Source: Tubiluchus corallicola
Taxonomy: Eukaryota > Priapulida > Priapulimorpha > Priapulimorphida > Tubiluchidae
Direction of reading: 5' to 3'
Length of the DNA: 30,440 nt
Assembly (NCBI GenBank): GCA_030141605.1
Contig: JAQGDQ010002458.1
Location: 1-30,440, forward strand
The notes below the pieces were generated by a model that worked only from the letters and a program-made list of their open reading frames with translations, was not told the origin of the DNA and did not search any database. Below are positions 16,044 through 24,729 of the stretch, in pieces; position 1 is the first letter of the stretch, and the number at the start of each line of letters is the position of its first letter. Made by a program: the position numbers and the translations under genes.

Positions 16044-17417
16044 TTAAAATTTATAACTAGCTGATACACCTATAGCAAATATTCCTTTATCATAGTTTAT
16101 ATTTTCAATTAAACCATTATAATCTTCATTTTGAGTACCTTTAGCACTTTTATACCATATTTTAGCAGCGTTAAGTCCTAACTCTAGTTTTTCATTATAC
16201 CTATACTTTACTCCAGCTCCAAGAATATGGGAGTTCAGAGCATACTCTACGTCACTATAAGTAGAATTATCTGCACCGGTGTCAGCATAGTTATAACCAG
16301 TTGTAAAAGTTAGCTTATCATTATAATCGTACTCTAAACCAAAATTAATATCATAACCGTTTTTATATCCTTCATAGCCATCTAAATTAGCAGATTCTAT
16401 GAAATAATAATTTCCTCCAGCCATTGCTTTAATTTTGTTTGTTGCTTGATATGACACACCTAAAGAAGCTACTCCTGGAAGATCTCTACTTCTTTTGTCT
16501 CCATCTTTATATTCAGTATAAATATCGCTTATACCAAGGCTTCCATCAGAAGAATTTAGTAAATTATTAATAGTGTCACCTAATGCACCTCCTAAACCTA
16601 TAGTAGTTTCAGTGGTTTCAGCTTCAAAGTCTAAATCAACCTCTGTTTCATATTTAAATCCTATATTCCATTTATCATTTGCTTTATAATTTAAGCCTAT
16701 AATTCCACCAAATCCATGTGCAGTTCTTTCAGAGTCAATTGCAAGTATATTGCCATCAATTGATAAAATAGAGTCACCATGACCTCCTGGAGTATACAAA
16801 GGGTTTATACTATACTCTGTATTTCCTTCTAATTTTCTAATGGCGTAAATATACCTACCTCCTAAAGAGGCAGAGAGCTTATTGCTTAATTTATAAGCTC
16901 CTCCTACTGTAGCAGAATAATATTTGTTACTTCCCTTAAATATAGAGTCTTCAATTTCTATATCTGAGCTACCTAAAGGAGAAACCTCTGAAGTAACTTG
17001 GTTAAGTATTTCGGCTACTAAAGCGACTCCTGGTACTCCATTTTCATAATCAAGAGTTGCTCCTCCAGCCACTCCTCCTAATATACCATATAGAGCGTAT
17101 TTATCTTTTTTATATACAACGTTTAGATTAGGTAAAAACCATTCTATTTCAGATGACTTATATTCATTACCATTAAATTCCATTTTTTCAACTATGTGAG
17201 AAAATTGATTTCCTATATTCAAATGAATGCCGTTTTCTAAATGCACAATTCCAGCAGGATTGTATGAAGAGCTTTCCACATTTATATTTGAATTTTGAGA
17301 AGGATTTCCTAAATAATTAGCTGTTTGGTTTTGTATGTAGTCAATGCTTGCTCCAAAAGTGTTTATATTAAAAACACTTACTATTATACCAAGTAATATT
17401 TTTTTTGCTTTAATCAT
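16044..17417 (-). CDS. OmpP1/FadL-family outer-membrane transporter
   Basis: This 457-residue protein is a predicted 14-strand outer-membrane barrel of the FadL/OmpP1/TodX family, which passes hydrophobic substrates such as long-chain fatty acids or aromatics across the outer membrane. It has a signal peptide (MIKAKKILLGIIVSVFNINT, cut near FGAS), a plug-like N-terminus with SSYNPAGIVHL, typical of the family, and a C-terminal strand ending in ASYKF with the terminal Phe needed for barrel assembly. The start is placed at the ATG at 17417, with an AGGAGG box (17422-17427), rather than an upstream in-frame start at 17477, which lies inside the -35 box. It has its own near-consensus promoter and shares a bidirectional terminator with polC. 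Confidence 0.9.
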   Translation of the reverse strand: MIKAKKILLGIIVSVFNINTFGASIDYIQNQTANYLGNPSQNSNINVESSSYNPAGIVHLENGIHLNIGNQFSHIVEKMEFNGNEYKSSEIEWFLPNLNVVYKKDKYALYGILGGVAGGATLDYENGVPGVALVAEILNQVTSEVSPLGSSDIEIEDSIFKGSNKYYSATVGGAYKLSNKLSASLGGRYIYAIRKLEGNTEYSINPLYTPGGHGDSILSIDGNILAIDSERTAHGFGGIIGLNYKANDKWNIGFKYETEVDLDFEAETTETTIGLGGALGDTINNLLNSSDGSLGISDIYTEYKDGDKRSRDLPGVASLGVSYQATNKIKAMAGGNYYFIESANLDGYEGYKNGYDINFGLEYDYNDKLTFTTGYNYADTGADNSTYSDVEYALNSHILGAGVKYRYNEKLELGLNAAKIWYKSAKGTQNEDYNGLIENINYDKGIFAIGVSASYKF

Positions 17418-17448
17418 AAAACCTCCTAAAAAATAAAATAACATATGT

Positions 17449-17477
17449 AATATAACATTTATTTTAGTAAGTGTCAA
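17449..17477 (-). promoter_or_regulatory. Near-consensus sigma-70 promoter for fadL-like gene
   Basis: On the minus strand TTGACA (17477-17472) and TATATT (17454-17449) are separated by exactly 17 bases. The -10 box lies about 30 bases before the start codon. Confidence 0.8.
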
Positions 17478-17717
17478 ATGAATAAGTAAGAAAAAACTTA
17501 TTATGTAAAGACAATTATTATTAAGAAAAAACTTAAATTATTAACTAATTATAAATAATAAATAAAGTGTTAAACTTCTATTTTGTAACATTTTGTATTT
17601 GTTTGGTATAACTCAAATTTTAAAAATGATATCAATTTTTTATAACTTAATTTCGTTATTTTAATACATTGTGCTACATTTTTTACAAGTTAAACAATAG
17701 ATCTAGATGAAATAGTC

Positions 17718-17746
17718 TTGACTTTTATGTAGTGATAGGCTATAGT
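17718..17746 (+). promoter_or_regulatory. Near-consensus sigma-70 promoter for LamB-type porin
   Basis: TTGACT (17718-17723) and TATAGT (17741-17746) are separated by 17 bases, 46 bases before the porin start codon. The segment between this and the fadL-like promoter (17478-17717) is AT-rich with no reading frame and may carry shared control sites. Confidence 0.75.
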
Positions 17747-17792
17747 ATAAGTGTTTAAAGGATTATAATTATAATTTATTGAGGAGGGTTTT

Positions 17793-19085
17793 ATGAAAAA
17801 GAAATTGACAAGTATTTTTGTTTTGGTACTTTGTATGGGGCTTTCAACAGTTGCTCTAAGTGAAGATGATGGATGGGAGATACATGCATATGGAAATATG
17901 GACTTTAGAGTAGATGAAAACTTTGCCTCTAATTCTAGTAATTTTGGAAAAGCTGATTTCTTTTTAGGAGTAAATGGATTAGACCCTAGCTCTAACCAAG
18001 TTGAAATGATTATAGCTAAAAAATTTAAAATGAACAATGGCTCATGGGCTAAATTTGAAACTAGATCAGAGTATGGTAATGGAGAGAAAGCTTTTTACTC
18101 ATCTAGTGGAGGTCAGCAAAGTAATAGTGAATATGATTTTGAATTAAAAGAAGCATATATAGAAATGGGAGGACTTTCTTACTTACCAGAAGGAGCAAGT
18201 ATATGGGGAGGTAGAAAGTATCATAATAGAAATGCTACAGCTTTATCTGGAGAATATTATAAGCAATCATCAGGAGTTGGATTTGGGTATGATAACTATA
18301 AATTTGGTCAAAATAAGGACAAATATTTAGGGTTTGCTGTAGTTGGAGCTGATCCTGATGCAGACTTAGGCCCTCAGGGAGACACTTTATTATCCTTTGA
18401 AAGTTATTATGGTGGAGTAAACATACCAGGTGGATCCTTAGACATTGCAGCTAAGTACTATCATCAAGCAGGAGACCATGAAAAAAATGAAGCTGATGAT
18501 GGATTTGGAGTTGGTGTTATTTATAATACAAACTTAAATAGCAATAAAAACTTCTATGGCTTAGCAGATGGTTGGTCTCAACACTCTATAAATTATGGAC
18601 ATGGTCTTGGATCTACAGCAAAAGGACTTAACTTTGGTGACTGGGTAGCTGGAGCAGATGAAGATGGAGACTCAATACTAGCAACAAGTTATGGAGTTGG
18701 TAATTTTGGAGAGAAGTGGCAAATAGGTACAGAATTATCTCTGCATATTGGAGATAAACTGTATGGTCAAGAAGATATAACAAGGTTTGGAGCTAGTATA
18801 AAACCAAGTTATAAAGTAAATGAGAATTTTAGAATGGAGTTTGGAGCAGGAATTGGAATTCAAGAATTATCAGACTATGAAGCATGGGGGAAATCTGATG
18901 GTACAGAAATAAGAACAGCTTTATCAGTTGCGCCAACTTTTACAATAGACAATGATTTTTATGGAAGACCTCAGATACAGCCATATATAACTTATATTAG
19001 AACAGATGATGATAACGGTTTAGGTCATGATGAAAGAGATAAGGACGAATTCTTATTTGGTGTAAAAGCTGAGATATGGTTTTAA
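17793..19085 (+). CDS. LamB/maltoporin-type outer-membrane porin
   Basis: This 430-residue protein has a signal peptide (MKKKLTSIFVLVLCMGLSTV, cut near ALS) and then a beta-barrel pattern that ends in KAEIWF, the terminal aromatic signature of outer-membrane barrels. It begins WEIHAYGNMDFRVDE, and the block ASIWGGRKYHNRNA matches the conserved region of carbohydrate porins of the LamB/ScrY/BglH group. Length agrees with the family's usual size of about 420-450 residues. The likely role is diffusion of sugars or oligosaccharides across the outer membrane; the substrate is not readable, and no PTS or ABC sugar genes lie next to it. A GAGGAGGG box precedes the ATG. A strong promoter and a downstream hairpin make it a single-gene unit. 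Confidence 0.8.
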   Translation: MKKKLTSIFVLVLCMGLSTVALSEDDGWEIHAYGNMDFRVDENFASNSSNFGKADFFLGVNGLDPSSNQVEMIIAKKFKMNNGSWAKFETRSEYGNGEKAFYSSSGGQQSNSEYDFELKEAYIEMGGLSYLPEGASIWGGRKYHNRNATALSGEYYKQSSGVGFGYDNYKFGQNKDKYLGFAVVGADPDADLGPQGDTLLSFESYYGGVNIPGGSLDIAAKYYHQAGDHEKNEADDGFGVGVIYNTNLNSNKNFYGLADGWSQHSINYGHGLGSTAKGLNFGDWVAGADEDGDSILATSYGVGNFGEKWQIGTELSLHIGDKLYGQEDITRFGASIKPSYKVNENFRMEFGAGIGIQELSDYEAWGKSDGTEIRTALSVAPTFTIDNDFYGRPQIQPYITYIRTDDDNGLGHDERDKDEFLFGVKAEIWF

Positions 19086-19134
19086 AGTGATTTATAATAT
19101 ATAAAAATATATGTTTGCACTAACTATAGTAATT

Positions 19135-19176
19135 AATAAATAGGTTGTCAACGCTAATGTTGATAATCTATTTATT
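19135..19176. terminator. Long hairpin after porin gene, likely terminator
   Basis: An 18-base arm (19135-19152) pairs with 19159-19176 over its whole length, with only two G-U pairs, around a six-base loop GCTAAT. The T run is modest, so a role in mRNA 3'-end protection is also possible. Confidence 0.7.
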
Positions 19177-19282
19177 AAAACTTTGTACAGAGATTAATAA
19201 AAGTAATACTTTATTCATAAAGTGTTAAAGCTTTTATCAGTTACCCACTTTTAATAATAAAAAAAACTAATAAGTTTATTAA

Positions 19283-19310
19283 TTGACAGAAATACGATTT
19301 TTTCTAATAT
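19283..19310 (+). promoter_or_regulatory. Putative promoter for queG
   Basis: TTGACA (19283-19288) and TAATAT (19305-19310) are separated by 16 bases, about 50 bases before the queG start codon. Confidence 0.55.
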
Positions 19311-19359
19311 TTTAAATGATAATATTATAATAGGCTGAGATATAAACCATAGGATAAAA

Positions 19360-20442
19360 ATGAAAGAAAAGATAGCTAGAATAGCTAAGAAATTAAACAT
19401 AGATATAATAGGCTTTTGTAATGGAGATACCTTAGATGTAAAAGATAGTGTTATAAAGTGTCTTAAAAAAGAAGAAATAGATAAAAAAATAAGACCTAAA
19501 TACTACCTAGAAGGTGCTAAGTCAATAGTTACAATAGGGATTTCATACAACATAAAATTAAAAAAAGTAGATAAAAAAAAACTTTATGGAAACTTAAGTT
19601 CTGTATCTTATGGTGTAGATTATCACAAAGTTTTAAACAAAAAGCTTGATAACTTAGTATCTGAAATGAAAAATCATTTTGGATGCTTTACATATGAAAA
19701 ATTTGTTGACAAAAAACCACTTCTAGATAAAGAAGTAGCTTTAAAGTCAGGGATAGGATGGCAAGGAAAAAATACTCTTGTCATAAATGATACATATGGT
19801 TCAAAATTTTTTATAGGCTATTTAATAACAAATATAGAATTAAATGTTTCTAAATATTACATAAAGAACAAGTGCGATAAATGCAGTGCGTGTATTAGAA
19901 TGTGTCCAACTAAGAGTTTATCAAGTTATAAATTAAATAAAAATAAGTGTATTTCATACCTAACTCAAAGTAAAAAGTATATCCCTTACGACCTTAGAGA
20001 AAAAATGCACTATCAGATTTATGGTTGTGATATTTGCCAAGATGTATGCCCATACAATAAATCAGCTCACATCTGTAGTTCAAAAGAATTTTTTCCTATA
20101 AAAACAAAAGGATTAATAAAGTTAGAGGAATTATTAGTTATTAGCAATATAGAATTTAATAGGAAATATGCCCATATATCAGGAGCCTGGGTAGGTAAAA
20201 ATGTATTAGCTAGAAATGCAGCAATTGCTCTAGGAAACATAAATACACAGAATTCATTTAAAATATTATTAAAAAGCATAACTCATGAAAGTGATTTAGT
20301 TAGAGAATATATTTATTGGGGATTAGCTAAGCATATAAAAAATATACAAAAATCACTAACGGTACTTAATATGCAAAAATTAAACGAAAAAAACATAAAA
20401 TTAAAAAATGAGATTAATAATTTAATAAAATACTATGCTTAA
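19360..20442 (+). CDS. queG: Epoxyqueuosine reductase
   Basis: QueG reduces epoxyqueuosine in tRNA to queuosine using a cobalamin and two [4Fe-4S] clusters. In the 360 residues the first ferredoxin-type motif is CDKCSACIRMCPTKS (Cys172, 175, 178, 182). A further Cys is at 197, and the second cluster is GCDICQDVCPYN (Cys223, 226, 230). The upstream block ALKSGIGWQGKNTLVI is the family's cofactor/substrate region. The C-terminal 90 residues contain HEAT-like helices (WVGKNVLARNAAIALGNI, and later LVREYIYWGLAKH), as in full-length QueG. It acts directly after QueA (3193-4215). The ribosome-binding site is weak (AGGAT). The gene ends four bases before the left end of the IS3 remnant. Confidence 0.93.
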   Translation: MKEKIARIAKKLNIDIIGFCNGDTLDVKDSVIKCLKKEEIDKKIRPKYYLEGAKSIVTIGISYNIKLKKVDKKKLYGNLSSVSYGVDYHKVLNKKLDNLVSEMKNHFGCFTYEKFVDKKPLLDKEVALKSGIGWQGKNTLVINDTYGSKFFIGYLITNIELNVSKYYIKNKCDKCSACIRMCPTKSLSSYKLNKNKCISYLTQSKKYIPYDLREKMHYQIYGCDICQDVCPYNKSAHICSSKEFFPIKTKGLIKLEELLVISNIEFNRKYAHISGAWVGKNVLARNAAIALGNINTQNSFKILLKSITHESDLVREYIYWGLAKHIKNIQKSLTVLNMQKLNEKNIKLKNEINNLIKYYA

Positions 20443-20486
20443 AACATGGTCTTAGGTCAATATAGTAGATAAAAAAATCGAATAAT

Positions 20487-21190
20487 TTATACTGATTTCA
20501 TAATATCCTCATATTGTTGATGTGTTAAATAACTGATGCTGCTATGTATTTTTTTCCCTGTTATAGCAAGCAATATTCAAGGATAGCTAATCTAGCTGTA
20601 ACTATACCTGATGAATTTCCTCTTTCTTTAGAGAAGTATGAAATGATTTTATACAATCATTGTCATAAAGATTGTATTTACCACTTAAAAGAATGAATAA
20701 TGTTATTGTTTTTAAGATACTCTCTAAATCTAATATTAGTATATTGCGAACCTAAGTCGCTGTTAAGAATAACTTGTTGTAATAGACATTGATTATTTAT
20801 AACATGCTTAACATCTTTTATTGCCAGCACAGCGTCCATTGTATTTTTGAAGGAATTAACTCTTTCGAGTACATAAACCTAGGGCAGATGCTAAATAGCA
20901 TCAACCATGGTGTATAGTACGGATTATACGTTATGTCAGTAAATCATTTTTGACTAACATCTGTAGTTTTAAAGTCTTGCTTAAGAAGACTTTAACCTTG
21001 TTTTTTGAAACATATGGCTTATATTTTTTAACAACGATTGCTCTGATTTATAGCGTTGGATTCTTTTAAGGATTACAGTATATCCATTAGATAGTAAAAC
21101 TTTATGAACCTTAGGAACACCGTACTTTTGTTTTAAACCATTATATATATATTTAAAATTTCTTTTTGTAATAAATTATTTTCTAAATAG
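20487..21190 (-). pseudogene. IS3-family OrfB (DDE transposase), broken
   Basis: Pieces in several frames read as an IS3 OrfB. QKYGVPKVHKVLLSNGYTV then ILKRIQRY is the N-terminal helix-turn-helix side, TDITYNPYYT carries the first catalytic Asp, and LNSDLGSQYTNIRFREYL carries the second. SFHTSLKKEEIH carries the catalytic Glu, and GKKIHSSISYLTHQQYEDI is the family's C-terminal block. Many stops and frameshifts lie between, so no active enzyme can be made. Confidence 0.85.
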
Positions 21191-21193
21191 AGT

Positions 21194-21509
21194 CTATTCC
21201 TTTGTGAATATGGCCATAGCTTTTTTTAGTATTTGATTTTACTCTTCAAGCCTAGCAATTTTCTTCACAACTCTTTGATAGTCTAGTTGTATGCTCATCA
21301 ATTTTAATAGGCTTAAACTTTTTAACCCGTCCAGATATAGTTGACTTTAAAGTACCATATTCACTATTTAACTCTAAAAAAGTTTTTCAAGACTTATAGA
21401 GCTCTACTATTGTAGTTTTGAATTTCTGATCTATAATATTTATTATCTTTTCCTATTGTTAGACACCTGCCTTTAATATATTTTATATCATTCGTATTTT
21501 TTTGTCCAT
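21194..21509 (-). pseudogene. IS3-family OrfA, broken
   Basis: The minus strand reads FKTTIVELYKS, stop, KTFLELNSEYGTLKSTISG, with the DNA-binding helix-turn-helix pattern of OrfA. After a frameshift comes DYQRVVKKIARLEE, stop, NQILKKAMAIFTKE and the natural stop at 21194. This leucine-zipper tail, ending in KKAMAIF, is typical of OrfA in several IS3 subgroups. Two in-frame stops and at least one frameshift inactivate it, and the N-terminal part is also degraded. Confidence 0.8.
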
Positions 21510-21533
21510 ATTTTTATACTAACACCAGTTTTC

Positions 21534-22241
21534 TTATTCTACTTGCGTTATCTCTTTTATATTTTTTTCATTTTTTAATTCTTGAAACACAATCTCACTA
21601 CTGAGATATTTTGGTAAAAATAAATCATATAAAACTTTTTTTTCTATATCACCCTTTACAAACTTTTCGCTTATAGGCTTTATTTTTGAGAATACTATTC
21701 CTTTATCTTTTAATCTATTTATGATAGAAGCCTCATATTCTTCTTCAATATTTTTATAAATCACTATTATTTTTCGTTCTTTTTTGCTTTCAAAAAGTAC
21801 AACTTCAAATCTTTTAAGAATAAGTAAGACAAATAAAACTACTAAAACAGCAATTAAAGCAATTAAATAATAACCAGATCCTATGGCAAGCCCTAAACAA
21901 GCCACAAGCCATAGAGTAGAGGCAGTTGTTATTCCTACAACAGTCCCTTTATTAACTAAAATTGCTCCAGCTCCTAAAAATCCGACACCAGAAACAACTT
22001 GAGCAATAACTCTTCCTTGCTCTACCTTTATTGCACTGACAAGTTCTGGATTAGATTTAATTAAAGCTAGAGAATTTTCTACAATTCTAACTTGTACTAA
22101 AGAAACTACACAGGCTCCTACACATACTAACATATGGGTAGTTAAACCTGCTGGTTTTTTCTTAGCTTTACGTTCATATCCTACTGTTCCTCCAAAAATA
22201 GTGGCTAATATTATTCTAAAAGCAATATCATACCATTCCAT
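21534..22241 (-). CDS. MgtC/SapB-family membrane protein
   Basis: This 235-residue protein has about five transmembrane helices in its first 140 residues, with the family blocks GGTVGYERKAKKKPAGLTTH, then MLVCVGACVVSLVQ, and GVGFLGAGAILVNKGTVVGI. A soluble ACT-like C-terminal domain (about 150-235) follows, as in full-length MgtC. Members modulate membrane energetics or magnesium and phosphate homeostasis; the role here is not resolved. The start is placed at the ATG at 22241, eight bases after GAGG, rather than at the in-frame GTG at 22250, which overlaps that box. It is the last gene of a minus-strand run. The IS3 remnant begins six bases past its stop, so the native terminator may have been displaced. 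Confidence 0.88.
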   Translation of the reverse strand: MEWYDIAFRIILATIFGGTVGYERKAKKKPAGLTTHMLVCVGACVVSLVQVRIVENSLALIKSNPELVSAIKVEQGRVIAQVVSGVGFLGAGAILVNKGTVVGITTASTLWLVACLGLAIGSGYYLIALIAVLVVLFVLLILKRFEVVLFESKKERKIIVIYKNIEEEYEASIINRLKDKGIVFSKIKPISEKFVKGDIEKKVLYDLFLPKYLSSEIVFQELKNEKNIKEITQVE

Positions 22242-22261
22242 GTAAAACACCTCTTTAAATA

Positions 22262-23551
22262 TTAAGTAATATCACTTTGACTAAGTAAAAGCATTGAATT
22301 TACAGGTCTTACCATTCCTCTTACATTAAAATCAGTAGGTGCAGGTAAGCTAAGTTCATAAAATTCATTGTTATTTATAATACCAAAACAAACAGAGCCT
22401 CCACCGTCTAAATTCAGTAAGTTTTCTATTTTTCCAACTTCTTTTGTAAGTATATTTACTACTTCATCAAACCTAGCCCCAACTGTTTCAAGACTTCTTC
22501 CAGAAAATGTAGCTATAAATATTTCATTATTTTTAGTCATACCTATGACTGACCTAGGATCTCGCACCCAGTTTTGTATTTGAGTTTCTTGTGTTTGCAT
22601 AGAAAGCGGGTTAAACCATCCTTCTTTTTCAAAGTTTTTATATGCTTTTTCTTTGTTAGGTACTAAATTTTCTCCATTTTTTACTAATAATGTTCCACCA
22701 CCATAGATCCACTTAGCTTCTTTTTCTTTATTTTTTTTATCTAATTTTACTTTTACCTTTATGTTTTTAAATTTATAATATTTGTCTTTACATATTTTTA
22801 AATCTAATTTATTTATGAGTTCACACTTTATTTTCATAGTACAAGAAATAATGATACCAACTCCTGATAAATAAACTTCATCATCTTTAATGGCAACAAC
22901 ATTATTATTTATAATAATAATGTTAAATCTATTTTTTCCGACTTTTTTTTTGTAACTTTTAGGATGCTTTGTGTCAATTTTTTCCTTATTAAGTAAAAGT
23001 GGTGTAATTATAGTAATATCTTTACTAAAATCGTTAACATCTTCTTTATTCCATGAAATTAGTAAATTATTTAAATATATTTTACCACCTTCTAAAGTTT
23101 TTCTTCCAAAAAAAATATCATTACTTTTAGTAAATCCAATGTAACCCTTGTTATATAGTGGAATTAATTCCTCGTTAGGACTATATTTATATCCTAAATA
23201 AAAATTATTAAATTTTAAATGTTCTTTTTTTTCATTTTTTCTATTAAAATTATATAATCTCTGTAAATTTAGTGTAAAAAAATATAGAAAGTTATTATAT
23301 AAATAAAAATTTTTTTTTAATTTGCCTTTATTTAATACTTCTCTTATTGATATCATTCCAACTTTGTATTTATTAGCTGTATCTATAAAAATATCAAGAT
23401 TACTTATGCCATGTACGATAGCTCCCCTCACTAAGACATTATCAACTTTTGTTTCACAACTAGGTTTATATATTTCTTTTTCAAAAGTTTTATGATTATA
23501 ATAGGAATTTATATACCTTAAGCCTTTTTTTTTCATTATTTTAGTGGTCAT
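22262..23551 (-). CDS. Phosphodiester glycosidase (NAGPA-like) domain frame, probably the 3' part of a broken gene
   Basis: This open frame of 429 codons ends in a phosphodiester glycosidase domain of the NAGPA type. GYIGFTKSNDIFFGRK and WIYGGGTLLVKNGEN lead to WVRDPRSVIGMTKNNEIFIA, GRSLETVGARFDEV, the hallmark NLDGGGSVCFGI and the terminal VRGMVRPVNSMLLL. The family cleaves sugar-phosphodiester bonds such as those in modified glycans. There is no signal peptide. The first ATG (23551) has no ribosome-binding site, and the same frame stays open upstream to about 23800, where it joins another coding frame through a one-base shift. It is therefore probably the C-terminal half of a roughly 820-residue protein (see 22262-24725) and may not be made as a separate product. 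Confidence 0.65.
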   Translation of the reverse strand: MTTKIMKKKGLRYINSYYNHKTFEKEIYKPSCETKVDNVLVRGAIVHGISNLDIFIDTANKYKVGMISIREVLNKGKLKKNFYLYNNFLYFFTLNLQRLYNFNRKNEKKEHLKFNNFYLGYKYSPNEELIPLYNKGYIGFTKSNDIFFGRKTLEGGKIYLNNLLISWNKEDVNDFSKDITIITPLLLNKEKIDTKHPKSYKKKVGKNRFNIIIINNNVVAIKDDEVYLSGVGIIISCTMKIKCELINKLDLKICKDKYYKFKNIKVKVKLDKKNKEKEAKWIYGGGTLLVKNGENLVPNKEKAYKNFEKEGWFNPLSMQTQETQIQNWVRDPRSVIGMTKNNEIFIATFSGRSLETVGARFDEVVNILTKEVGKIENLLNLDGGGSVCFGIINNNEFYELSLPAPTDFNVRGMVRPVNSMLLLSQSDIT

Positions 23552-24725
23552 ATTTGATATTATAGAATCTCTTTCAAAAGTTATATTTTCAATGTCTTTT
23601 TCAATACCTATATATTTACTATTTTCATCAAAATTAAAAGTTGTAGAATAAAAATTAATTCCTTCATACTTTTTATAATTTAAAATATTCTCTTTATATT
23701 TATATAGATTTTGGTCATGTTTGTTATCAAAATATATTTTATCATAATGATAAAGTGTAAGTATGACTTTTTCAGTTGGATAAAATTTTATTGCAGGGAT
23801 AAATCTTTTTCTACATAAGTTGCTGCATATGGTATCTTTCCATTAGAAGAAATATAAATATTAGTAAATATTTGACTAGTAAATTTTTTTATTTTAGTAA
23901 GAATATAATAAGGTAGCTTTGTATTATATAGGGAGTACATAATGTCTTCCCCTATACCTATTAATAAGATATCTTTTTTATACACTTTTTTTAATAAATT
24001 ATTTATTTTGTAACTAATATTATTAAAGTCTATACCTAGTCCTTCATTTTTATATTCAAAATTTTTTATATTTTATGGACATACATTTTTTATTTTCTTA
24101 TCAAAGCTAATACATGTTTCTAGTGAAGACTTTGTAGGTTCATTTTTTATTTTTCTTTGTTTTACTAAAATATATATTTTTTTATGTTGATACTTTTTTA
24201 TAATGTTAAAAATACCTGGTATACTTGAGCTGTCTTCTAATAGAAAAATAATTTCTTTATTTTTAATAAAATCGTTTTCTAGTAGATCTATTCTATCTAT
24301 TTTTGAATTTTCTTCAATGTTTTTTTCATATCCGTACATGCAGCTTAAAATACATTGTTTAAAAGAATAATTTTCATTTAATAACTCAATAAACTTAATT
24401 TTTTTCTTTTTTTCTTTTAGTAAATAATGTTCTTTAGGAAAAAATTTATTTCTTAATTTGCTTATATCCCCATATACTTCTTCATTAGTTTTTTTATTAA
24501 CTTGAGAAAAGTCTCCAAAATAATTATCTAATTCATTTAGATATAATTTTAGTGAATTACCTTTAAGTATTTTTTCACTAAGCAAATCCTTTATGGTACT
24601 ATTTCCTTTTGATTTATCAACATATATATCTTCATAATCATATCTTGTATAATGAAAGCTATTTTTAAGGTTGATTCTTTTATAAGCTCCATTAATACAG
24701 TTATTTTTAATATAATTTTTTTCAT
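22262..24725 (-). pseudogene. Large split gene: unknown N-terminal part fused to phosphodiester glycosidase
   Basis: Three open pieces (24585-24073, 23985-23788 and 23551-22262, each open further than its first start) line up head to tail as one ancestral frame of about 820 codons. It would start at the ATG at 24725, a few bases after the stop of the 2H gene. Lesions visible: a one-base shift in an A7 run straight after the ATG (24716-24722), an in-frame TAA at 24073-24075, and a one-base shift at an A5 run (23806-23810). Translated text on both sides of each break is continuous in style (Asn/Lys/Ile-rich, soluble). The N-terminal 400 residues are not recognised and contain no signal peptide or catalytic motif I can name. 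The alternative is programmed slippage, but the TAA argues for decay. Confidence 0.7.
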
Positions 24726-24729
24726 AAAC

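Larger units (their letters stand above)
20447..21527 (-). mobile_element. Decayed IS3-family insertion sequence
   Basis: About 1.08 kb between queG and mgtC is filled by an IS3-type element reading on the minus strand. Its ends match as imperfect inverted repeats: TGGTCTTAG inward from 20447 and TGGTGTTAG inward from 21527, each followed some 15 bases later by an AAAAAAAT run and GAAT. Inside, two broken frames read as OrfA and OrfB. The element is shorter than the usual 1.2-1.5 kb, so internal deletions are likely. No 3-4 bp target duplication is seen (ACA on the left, GTT on the right), consistent with old age or with ends misplaced by a few bases. Confidence 0.85.

Noticed and set aside
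17690-18037. Minus-strand frame over the start of the LamB-type gene
   Set aside because: It lies opposite the promoter and signal peptide of a well-supported porin and has no family features.
23788-24585. Two small independent genes (23788-23985 and 24073-24585)
   Set aside because: They share one frame interrupted by a single TAA, lack ribosome-binding sites at their first starts, and continue into the glycosidase frame, so they are pieces of one broken gene.
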